13,091 nucleotides of DNA, taken from Isohypsibius dastychi. Taxonomy: Eukaryota; Tardigrada; Eutardigrada; Parachela; Isohypsibiidae. Of this stretch, positions 1 to 6,979 are shown in pieces. Made by a program: the position numbers and the translations under genes. The notes under the pieces are model-generated. The model was not told the DNA's origin. It did no database searches and was given only the letters and a program-made list of their open reading frames with translations. The stretch spans positions 1-13,091 of the forward strand of contig JAQIWT010001013.1 of NCBI GenBank assembly GCA_034696485.1. The letters are read 5' to 3'. Each line of letters begins with the position of its first letter. The first letter of the stretch is position 1.

Positions 1-830
1 AGCTAGTTGTGGTGGGATTATTGAGACGTTTCGAGCTCCCCATGATGTGCGATTTACGAACTCCAGTCCGCAATCCTTTAATATAGGATGGTAAACGAGT
101 AACAGGTGGAAACAGACATTTTTCTTACCATACTAGTTTGCTGTAAATTAGGTTCTGTTGCTGGAACTGAATAATGTATCGCAGGCTACGCGAGCACCAT
201 GCAGCATGACAATATTGAATATTGGACAGAACCCTAATCAGTGTGGCCCAGTTTACTAGTTCGAAACCGATAGCAATCCAAGTCGCATCATAAATGCGCT
301 GTCCATGGTAATATTCGTCGGAAGAAGCAGACTATTGACTGGCACTCCCACAGGGCGTTATTTATTTAAACAAGGTTTGACAGCAATTCGACCAATATAA
401 GGTCAAAAAAACAAAAGGACGCGAAGTTTGACATACTCTTCACCCACAATTCTTCATCTCCTCAAAGAAAACTTCAGGTCGATTACAATCCTAAAATAAC
501 GTGGTGACCTTCATTGTGATCGCACAGGTGTGAGATTGATCGTTGCTCTTTTGTTCCCTGAGTTCCAACGTGAAATGTGCATGGAAAGAGTGCATTTCGG
601 TTGAGCTTACCGATGATTTCACTGTGAGCCAAACCTTCTTCAATCATATCACGGAATGGACCGTCCACCGAGCCATAATGTGATCTCATCCCATTCTATA
701 TTGTATTTTCTGTAATAGTTCAAAAGTGTATGTGCTGTACGATCTTGTGACTCATCCGGTAGAATACCATACTTGATAAGAAAAAGGTTTCTTCCCACGA
801 GACAGCGCTTCGCAGTGTCTACGCCGCATT
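1..830. other. Non-genic region, no gene recognised
   Basis: This stretch has no recognisable protein or RNA gene. Short open frames exist on the minus strand, including one from an ATG at 689 that contains a helix-like segment (RDMIEEGLAHSEIIGKL) followed directly by a donor-like GTAAGC. No matching exon was found, so no gene is called. A TTATTTATTTAAA run lies near 358-370. It is probably intergenic sequence upstream of the small secreted peptide gene. Confidence 0.5.
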
Positions 831-836
831 TATAAA
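831..836 (+). promoter_or_regulatory. TATA box of the cysteine peptide gene
   Basis: A perfect TATAAA lies 112 bases before the ATG at 948. With usual spacing, transcription would start near 861-865, giving a 5' leader of about 85 bases. The leader contains a short upstream ORF at 871-951. The assignment rests on motif and position only. Confidence 0.5.
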
Positions 837-870
837 CACTCTGTGTTCTTCCAAAGCCCAGAGCATCTGG

Positions 871-951
871 ATGAATACATTTTCGCAACTTTTGACCACT
901 TGGTTAACAAATCTTTCCACTACCGGTGCCAGAGTCCATTTCCTCCAATGA
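871..951 (+). other. Upstream ORF overlapping the main start by ATGA
   Basis: An ATG at 871 opens a 26-codon frame that ends in TGA at 949-951. This overlaps the main ATG (948-950) as ATGA. If the transcript starts near 861, the upstream ATG would sit only about ten bases from the cap and could be bypassed by leaky scanning. It may modulate translation of the secreted peptide, or be chance. Confidence 0.3.
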
Positions 952-1214
952 ACATGAAATTGGCTGTATTCTTCGCTACACTGTTCCTTCTGGGAGGCGC
1001 CAACGCGGGAATCCTCTCAGCCATCGCGGCTTATGGTGTTTGTCAAACTGGGTGCAATGCTGTCTGGGTGGCTTGTTTGGCAGGACTAGGAATCACGGCT
1101 GGAGTGACGACTGGAGGAGCAGCAGTTCCCGCTGCAGCACTAGCCTGTAATGCTGCTCAAGGAATCTGCATGGGATCATGTGCGGTTGCCGTAGCTTTGA
1201 CACCCACCCCGTGA
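948..1214 (+). CDS. Small secreted peptide with six symmetric cysteines
   Basis: Encodes 88 residues. Residues 1-20 are a clear signal peptide (basic start, LAVFFATLFLLGG core, likely cleavage after ANA), so the mature product is about 68 residues and secreted. Its six cysteines (32, 36, 43, 67, 74, 78) are spaced x3, x6, x23, x6, x3, an exact mirror pattern. The middle is rich in Gly, Ala, Val and Thr, and the tail is LTPTP. The two cysteine clusters suggest two helices or strands pinned together by disulfides. From memory, similar Ala/Gly-rich small cysteine proteins occur in several invertebrates, fungi and algae, without a firm function; I could not search for them. The gene is bracketed by a TATA box at 831 and AATAAA at 1305, and no intron is needed. 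The open frame continues upstream without an ATG, so 948 is the first usable start; a second ATG at 954 would also keep the signal peptide. Confidence 0.82.
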   Translation: MNMKLAVFFATLFLLGGANAGILSAIAAYGVCQTGCNAVWVACLAGLGITAGVTTGGAAVPAAALACNAAQGICMGSCAVAVALTPTP

Positions 1215-1304
1215 TAGACCCATTGATTCTCTGATTTACTCGTCTGTTGTCTATTATTTAACGATACGCTTCATCTTCATTATTCCGCAACATTGCACAG
1301 TTCA

Positions 1305-1310
1305 AATAAA
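1305..1310 (+). terminator. Poly(A) signal of the cysteine peptide gene
   Basis: AATAAA lies 91 bases after the TGA at 1212-1214 and is followed by a T-rich stretch (GAATTTTTCAAATT), as expected for a 3' end processing site. Confidence 0.65.
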
Positions 1311-2093
1311 GAATTTTTCAAATTCCGTGCATGTTTCCTCCTTTGCCTCGACTTTCCATGGACAGAGTTGCTATTGTCCAAATTTCGAACTGATTTATAG
1401 AGGGAGAAAAGTCAATATACGAATGTACCCGATTAGATGCCGGGCCGGAACACTTCTCGGAACGCTGTTTGGTAAACAGAGAGTCGATTGTTCTGCCGCT
1501 ACAAGCTTGGCCTTCGAATATTTGCTTACCTCCATGTTATCTCGGAGAATTCAAACAATCGATCCTGAGCAAATTACTCTTTCGGTCTGAATTCAAAACC
1601 GTGTTCCTGGTTTTCGGAAAATGTGTGGAACTCCTTGTTGATTTTAAACTAACGGATTGATTTGCATTATAATCGAAAGGGGTATGAGTTCTGAGAAGGA
1701 TCGTGATTCTTGCAGAATTTCATGTCACAGAATCCGACATGACAAGAGTGCATCTCTTTCAAAGTTCAACGATATTTCGCATTTTAAGACCTATGCTCTT
1801 CGAGAGCTAGTAACACAAAAATTTCGTCATTCATATCCTCGAATGACCATCCACCGCCATTACAAAGTGGTATTATATCGTAGTTCGTTTCCTGTTCTTG
1901 TTGTTTTGCATTTGAAAGGTGTCTAACGACTCGTCATGTGTAATGCCGACAAACAAACTATCTTTGACCGAAACAAAAGAAAACTCGAAGTGAAGCGATA
2001 ATATAATGAAAACGTGAAAACTACATGAGCCAGTATCGGGAAGACGAAATTTACATCCATACGTTCATCGGAAATTGTGCATAACACCTCTTC
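1311..2093. other. Intergenic region between convergent genes
   Basis: No recognisable gene. Several plus-strand frames of 60-90 codons are open but lack composition, motifs or splice partners that would support coding. The stretch lies between the plus-strand peptide gene and the 3' end of the minus-strand kinase K1, so it should contain K1's 3' UTR; no exact AATAAA for K1 was seen close to its stop. Confidence 0.5.
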
Positions 2094-3139
2094 TCAAAGA
2101 ATGTCTCTTTTTACGGACCGGTCAGGTTGCGCACTGTCTAGATCCCGTTCCTGACTCATTTTCCGTGGAAGTGTGGCTTGACTGTAGTCTGCTGCGAAGA
2201 ACGCGTACTGCAAGAGTTTTGATGCCGTTGGTCGGATGGTTTGGTCCACGGTCAAGCATGCTCGAATCAGTTCGTCTAATTCCGAAGGAATTCCTGTGGG
2301 GATCTCTGGTAAATTACCGCAGCCCACGTGCTTCATAATAGCAGCCTTCTTGGTTCCGTCGATGATAATCCGCTGACCATTGTTCTCAACGGCAAACTCG
2401 GGGCATTTGCCGGTTACCATCTGGATGATAGTGCACCCGACACTCCAGATGTCAGTGCGGCGTCCAATATGAACACTTGTGGAATACGCTTGAATCATCT
2501 CCGGTGACATGAAAAGAATCGTGCCTTGAGTGTGAGTGACATCTTGCCCAATGCTTGACGTTCCAAGGAGTTGCTTGAAGTTGCCCAAGTCGGCGATTTT
2601 CAAGCTGGCTTGTTCGGGGTCAACATGACTCAAAACAATGTTGGTACAATTGATATCACGGTGAATGATGACTTTACCATGGATGTAGGCCAGACCTTCG
2701 AGAATATCCCGTATCCAGCGTTGTAGTATTACCAGTGGAATATCCTTTTTAACCGCATCCTCCAGACGTCCACCTAAATGCAAGCGTAATGTTGCGAGAT
2801 GTTGAATGAACAAATATTGGCTAAACGTTTACCTGCAGCAAATTCCATGATGATATCGTACGCCGCCGGCTGAATGAGTGAGGGAGAAACATTTAATTGT
2901 CCTCCAAAATGTCGAATGATGTTTGGGTGGACTAGTTGAGTCAATCCAGCCACACCCTCTTGTAGCTTGGCGATTTCCTTGAGCTGTACTTCAATCTCCA
3001 TGCTCAATTGGATCCGCTTGATAGCCACATCACGGGGAGTTTCTCCATCCAGCCTCGCGCCTAGGAACACGCTACCCTGACTCCCAGAGGCCAAGAGTGT
3101 GGTCAGCTCGAACGGAATAGCTTGTTGAGAAGAAGCCAT
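2094..3139 (-). CDS. MAP3K-like protein kinase K1, two exons
   Basis: Exons 3139..2833 and 2773..2094 join across a 59-bp GT-AG intron (phase 1, codon split in AAG|G) to give 328 residues that are almost entirely kinase domain. The glycine loop is ASGSQG (17-22; first Gly is Ala), the ATP lysine is K41 in VAIK, the catalytic loop is HRDINCTN (140-147), and SPE is at 192-194. DIWSVG (210-215) and a late Arg follow. The GRRTDIWSVGC and VTGK stretches resemble STE11/MAP3K kinases. Several key positions deviate: HRDxK has Asn144 instead of Lys, DFG is DLG (164-166), and by alignment with K2 the C-helix Glu is Gly62. The catalytic Asp142 is kept. It may be a weak kinase or a pseudokinase signalling scaffold in the cytoplasm. 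The C-terminal tail ends with QPDRSV plus five residues. A TATAAATA lies about 50 bases upstream of the ATG. Confidence 0.88.
2774..2832 (-). other. 59-bp intron of K1
   Basis: On the minus strand the donor is GCTGCAG|GTAAAC and the acceptor is GCATTTAG|GTGGAC. Splicing restores an uninterrupted kinase hinge (EFAAGGRLED). Without it the upstream frame ends within the intron. The position and phase equal those of the K2 intron. Confidence 0.85.
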
Positions 3140-3190
3140 GTTGAGCGGGAAAAACTACGACGAAGCTGTACAAGTCGGACTGAAATACGG

Positions 3191-3198
3191 TATTTATA
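3191..3198 (-). promoter_or_regulatory. TATA box of kinase K1
   Basis: The minus strand reads GTGAATATAAATACC at 3203-3189, with TATAAATA as its core, about 50 bases before the K1 ATG. This implies a very short leader. The same 15-mer recurs at 4586-4572. Confidence 0.5.
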
Positions 3199-3205
3199 TT
3201 CACTG

Positions 3206-3600
3206 CGAAGTGTGAACCGAAACTTGTAGTATTGCAAATATCGCACGACCTCACAGCGTTACGTTCCTTTGTTAGTCAGGCACAAACAACATTCACCGAT
3301 AAGCGTTCTATATTTATCGGCCAGAGATTGTTCTCCGTTTGTGGCAACTGATTCCACACAGACGTATCTAGTACAAAGACATCAGCCAAGCAAATGGGGT
3401 GTGGAGAAAATAGGCAAACATTGTGATGAGAAGTGGAGATGAAAATGCTGTTTAGAATTCCATCGAGAGCAATAACGTTCACCAGGACCAGGATAATACT
3501 TACAGTATTTGAATCTGATAATCACCCCAAACGTCATAAAATGGTAAAACAATGGCTTTAAAAAGATCTTTTGATGTTATTTCTCGTCATTCGTGGAAGA
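3206..3600. other. Intergenic region between K1 and VMO-I
   Basis: No recognisable gene on either strand. The minus-strand frame at 3276-3482 has no family signature. The segment should contain the K1 upstream region and the VMO-I 3' UTR. No exact AATAAA was found for VMO-I; AAATAAC on the minus strand near 3580 is a weak variant. Confidence 0.45.
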
Positions 3601-4289
3601 TTATGGGTGGCTACAACAAGTAAACTCAACGTTGTTCAATGCAGTGTCATCACCCCCTTCTTCCTGGTCTTTTTCCACTTGCACCCTAAACCCACAGATA
3701 GCCGATCCTTCAGGACAAAGAAACTGACTGCTCCACTCTCCCAAACTGCCTCTAGGATCCAACCCGTCCACACTTGTCCAATCAAAGTATGCGGTCTTTA
3801 AACACAAAACACCATAACGAAAAACTCCGTTAGAAAATAGAACTGATTTGATCTCACTGCAAGATTATTGCACACTAATCGAATGTCATTAGCTGCTGTG
3901 TCATCCAGGTCACCCTCATCATTATATGGTGCTTGCTTGAGCTGGAATCCAACTGCATACCCGCCATTGCAACCGAATGTGTCCGACCAGTCGCCCACAA
4001 GGCCGGGGTGAGGAAGATACGAAACCAAGGGGGCCTCTCCATTTGACGAACAATGAAATTGTACAGTGTTTAGCGCTGTATCGTCTCCAGCTCCTTGGTT
4101 GGCTTGGATGCGAGTGTTGACATGACTTAACCACTGGCCCTCAGGGCAGTACTCCATTTCAGTCCAGTCCCCCCAGTTCGTCACACGAGCTGGAGTGTAG
4201 CTAGCGGTGTTGCCCGTATGGTCCAGACGCACACAGTTTGTGGAGGTAGCGAGAAGCATGAAACTCAGAAGAAAGATTGGGTGGCTCAT
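3601..4289 (-). CDS. Vitelline membrane outer layer protein I (VMO-I), two exons
   Basis: Exons 4289..3858 and 3795..3601 join across a 62-bp phase-0 GT-AG intron to give 208 residues. Residues 1-19 are a signal peptide, so the product is secreted. Three homologous modules follow, each with a Gly-x-Trp segment (GDW, GDW, GEW) and ending in a DDTA-x-N motif before a Cys: GDDTALNTVQFHC (68-80), LDDTAANDIRLVC (128-140) and GGDDTALNNVEFTC (191-204). This three-fold pattern and the length are those of the VMO-I beta-prism family, first known from the hen egg outer vitelline layer. Its role in invertebrates is unclear; a secreted glycan-binding or egg-coat role would be inference. The intron separates modules 1-2 from module 3. 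The frame is open further upstream, but the signal peptide and a TATA box at 4368 mark 4289 as the start. All three modules look intact. Confidence 0.92.
3796..3857 (-). other. 62-bp intron of VMO-I
   Basis: On the minus strand the donor is CTTGCA|GTGAGA and the acceptor is GTTTAAAG|ACCGCA, phase 0. Removing it fuses module 2 to module 3 in frame and removes an otherwise unrelated hydrophobic extension. Confidence 0.85.
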
Positions 4290-4362
4290 GGTGAATCGAC
4301 AGGTTGGGAAAAGCTCAAAAGATGGAAATGTATACGAAATGATGAAGTGGTTCACCGTCGAA

Positions 4363-4368
4363 TTTATA
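4363..4368 (-). promoter_or_regulatory. TATA box of VMO-I
   Basis: The minus strand reads CGTATAAATT, with TATAAA 74 bases before the VMO-I ATG. It predicts a leader of roughly 45 bases. Confidence 0.5.
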
Positions 4369-4571
4369 CGCTGTTGAGCGGATATGAAATAGTGTGAATT
4401 CACATTTTCGAGTGAAACTAGTTTAACGATTCTCTTTAACGATTTAGTGAGCTTCGGGGATTCATCGCCGATCAATCCCTGTACAGAACGATAATCTTCA
4501 TGACCATCCAGTTCGAGGTCATCCAAAATGCAGTCAGCTGAAGTAGATTTTAAAACCTTGGATAAATCTCG

Positions 4572-4586
4572 GGTATTTATATTCAC
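4572..4586 (-). promoter_or_regulatory. Second copy of the K1 TATA 15-mer
   Basis: The minus strand reads GTGAATATAAATACC, identical over 15 bases to the K1 promoter element. It lies about 300 bases upstream of VMO-I, where another TATA box is better placed, so it has no clear target gene. Similarity to the K1 promoter does not extend noticeably beyond the 15-mer. Confidence 0.3.
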
Positions 4587-5185
4587 GGCGTTTTGCTTTG
4601 TTTGCAGAATCGATAAGTATTATCCAGATCCCCGTAGAAATCATTGTTGAGACTCGCACTTGCTTTTCAAGAATCGGTTCGATCTTTTCACCACCTAGTT
4701 TTAATGACGCAATTTCAACTTAATCGTGCACTCATTTCTGCCGTTCTGAATTCCGAGGCGCATCAGCGGATTTCTCCAGTGCAGGCATTCCCTGGAAAGC
4801 GTCAAAGTTTTATGAGCGACAATCTGTGTAATGGTCGTAAAGAATGAGCGAAGAGTTCGCGTGATCGCCATCAACTTTCTTTAATTGTTAGCAGCTATCG
4901 TGATAAGTGCGTTTCAGAGAATGCAAAGTGCTGAATTGAAACAAGTAAATGTCTAAACGTACTGAGAACTGCCATTTCACCCATCTCAAAAGCATGAATT
5001 ACCGCATCTACCATGTCTGACGTTGCCGTTGCTGGAGCCTTTATGTTTTCTCAATACTATATTCTTTTTGCTAGTAGAAGTCGGTTTGGCCTTATCAAGA
5101 AAATCTGCCATTTCAAAACCGAAAAATTGAACACAAAGAACGAGAAACGACGATACGACGCAGTCAACTTCGCGTCAACGTACCG
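4587..5185. other. Intergenic region, no gene recognised
   Basis: No recognisable gene. Frames on both strands are short and lack family motifs. The right end adjoins the 3' end of the kinase relic, and minus-strand frames running from the relic into this stretch lose all kinase similarity after about 5186. Confidence 0.45.
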
Positions 5186-5660
5186 ATTTAAAAACTTCAA
5201 CAGATTGCTGGCTTGAGAATTGGGACGATGGTGATACATGGTGATGAAGCCAGATCGGTTCAGAGCACCCAGTTCATGTGGAATACCTAATGGCATCTCC
5301 GGCGAACCACAATTACACAAGTGTCTCATAAATGCACGGATTCTTTATACGTCAATGCGCCAGGCTAAGTTTCTCGTAGTTTCGCGAATCCGAGGTCAGT
5401 GCCTGTTATCATATGATTGATATCGCATCTAAAACTACACGTATTGGATGTCCAACCTTGACATCCCTGAAGTGACCTTGGATCGTTTCTGTTGACATGA
5501 AAGGGTCAGGGCATTTTAGGTAAGTGACCTTTCGCGTTCTGGTCTTTCCTTCCACTAGCTGTTTGGAATTTGGATTGTCACAAATCATGATGTAAGCTAG
5601 GCCAGGCCATCTAGAATCTTCCTAATCCACCGAGGTATGAAGGAATAGAGAGAGGTCTCA
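5186..5660 (-). pseudogene. Decayed MAP3K-like kinase relic, closest to K1
   Basis: Read on the minus strand, this stretch aligns piecewise with K1 and K2. At 5650-5600 PRWIRKILDGLA matches K1 QRWIRDILEGLA. The catalytic loop is deleted. At about 5573-5400 a collinear block runs from DNPNSKQL (K1 DLGNFKQL) through FMSTETIQ (K1 FMSPEMIQ) to AISII, then hits in-frame stops. A frameshift continues as MITG. At 5329-5186 GSPEMPLGIPHEL matches K1 NLPEIPTGIPSEL and HHRPNSQASNLLKFL matches the C-lobe end. The glycine loop and lysine exon are absent. The DFG site is DNP, HRD is missing, and stops and frame breaks are present, so it cannot make a kinase. It sits about 240 bases downstream of K2 in the same orientation, as expected for a failed tandem duplicate. 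Confidence 0.8.
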
Positions 5661-5875
5661 TTTGATCAGAAACATTCCGAAGCGGCCGAAGTATCATTCA
5701 GAACGTTCTACACTACCCACATGGGGTTAACAAAAAACAGCGAACATGGAAAATGGAAATGAAAAGTGAATCGTGACGGTCAAACAACGACTAAATAAAC
5801 AGACACGGTGGTGAGCAAAAAACAAAGGCACGCAGAGAAGATTAGAAAAGCGCAATCAAAACACAAGATGTGGGT

Positions 5876-5881
5876 TTTATT
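5876..5881 (-). terminator. Poly(A) signal of kinase K2
   Basis: The minus strand reads AATAAA about 20 bases after the K2 stop codon, giving a very short 3' UTR. Confidence 0.6.
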
Positions 5882-5901
5882 GTCAGCGTCCCATGGTAGC
5901 A

Positions 5902-6973
5902 TTAGACATGTCCTCCTACAGAACGATCAGGCTCTGCGTGTGCAAGCTGAATAACCCCTCCAACGTCTAATGCCCTGTCTAGCATTCGCCCGTTGAAATT
6001 CATCGTGAAGAACTCGAGTTTCAAAAGGGCCGGTGGTCGTGGACGCTCAAGTTGATCGACGGTCAAGCATGCTCTAATCAGCTCATCCAGAGTTTCCGGG
6101 AGATTTTCTGGAATATCAGGCAAACCGCCATTGCCCACATGAGGATTAATGGCGGCACCTCCTTTTTTGCGACGCGTTCCGTCTTCCGTTACAAAACTGA
6201 ATTCGGGCAGTCTACCTGTTATCATTTGAATGATAACACAGCCGAGACTCCAGATGTCGGTGCGGCGCCCAATGTTGACATTTGTGGTGAAAGCCTGAAT
6301 CATCTCCGGCGACATGAAGCGGGATGTTCCACGTGAATGAGAAACTTCACGTCCCCGCGTGAAGTTATCTGTTATCTGTCGAAACCAACCAAAGTCCGTG
6401 ATTTTTAGAATGGCCTGATCGAAGTGAACATGGCTGAGGAGGATGTTGGCGCAATTGATATCCCGATGAGCAATCCTGGCTGCGTGAAGGTAGTACAGAC
6501 CTTCGACAATATTGCGAGTCCATCGCTGTAAACGAGCCAGTGGAATGCCCTGCTGATATTGAACGGCGGCAGCGTTAAATAAGGTACCCCCTAGGAAACA
6601 CGTTAATAGAGTAATTTTATAAACTGTTTGTGTTCGAAGAAAAAGCCCTACCATCGGCGAGTTCGGTGACTACATCGAAGGTTGGTGGGTGAAAATTAAC
6701 TCCTTCTTGGAACTGTCCCCCAAAGTGGCGAACTATGTTCGGGTGTATGAGGTTCATCAATCTTCGCGTTTCTTCGTTCAGTGTTGCAATGCTTTTTCCG
6801 TTGGCAGTGGTGCCAGTTGTTAGCTGAAGCTGTTTGACGGCAACGGCCTTCGGAGTAACCTCATCCAATCTATGGGCCGAGAAGACGCTCCCTTGTGATC
6901 CAGATGCAAGAATTCTTACAAGCTCAAATGGAATTCGGGGAGGAGCTGGATTCTCCGGGATTTGTTCAGTCAT
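5902..6973 (-). CDS. MAP3K-like protein kinase K2, two exons
   Basis: Exons 6973..6652 and 6590..5902 join across a 61-bp GT-AG intron (phase 1) to give 336 residues. The kinase domain fills nearly the whole protein: glycine loop ASGSQG (23-28; first Gly is Ala), ATP lysine K47 in AVAVK, C-helix Glu68, HRDINCAN (149-156), DFG (173-175), SPE (201-203) and DIWSLG (219-224). Unlike K1, the C-helix Glu and DFG are kept, so catalysis is plausible. The usual Lys after HRDx is Asn153, a shared oddity of both copies. GRRTDIWSLGC and ITGR resemble MAP3K/STE11 kinases, which phosphorylate downstream MAP2Ks; the real substrate is unknown. The tail ends with EPDRSV plus four residues, echoing K1. The start is the first ATG in frame; the frame stays open two codons further, through a TTG. 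The gene sits head-to-tail upstream of the relic and K1. Confidence 0.88.
6591..6651 (-). other. 61-bp intron of K2
   Basis: On the minus strand the donor is GCCGATG|GTAGGG and the acceptor is GTTTCCTAG|GGGGTA, phase 1. It lies in the hinge between the kinase lobes at the same codon as the K1 intron, showing that K1 and K2 arose by DNA-level duplication. Confidence 0.85.
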
Positions 6974-6979
6974 GTTCAA

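Noticed and set aside
236-272. tRNA-like A and B box words (TGGCCCAG and GTTCGAAAC)
   Set aside because: The two words are only about a dozen bases apart and no cloverleaf can be drawn.
483-888. Minus-strand frames, one with a helix-like RDMIEEGLAHSEIIGKL segment and a GTAAGC donor
   Set aside because: No matching acceptor exon, no recognisable family, and the frames sit upstream of a gene on the other strand. Too weak to call.
3179-3183. TCAGT initiator for K1
   Set aside because: It lies only about 17 bases from the TATA box, too close for a standard start site.
3570-3859. Unspliced VMO-I reading into the intron (hydrophobic FYFLTEFFVMVF tail)
   Set aside because: The next module lies 62 bases on with good splice signals; the tail is translated intron.
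4290-4586. N-terminal extension of VMO-I to a GTG at 4586
   Set aside because: It has no ATG, crosses the TATA box, and would bury a clear signal peptide in mid-protein.
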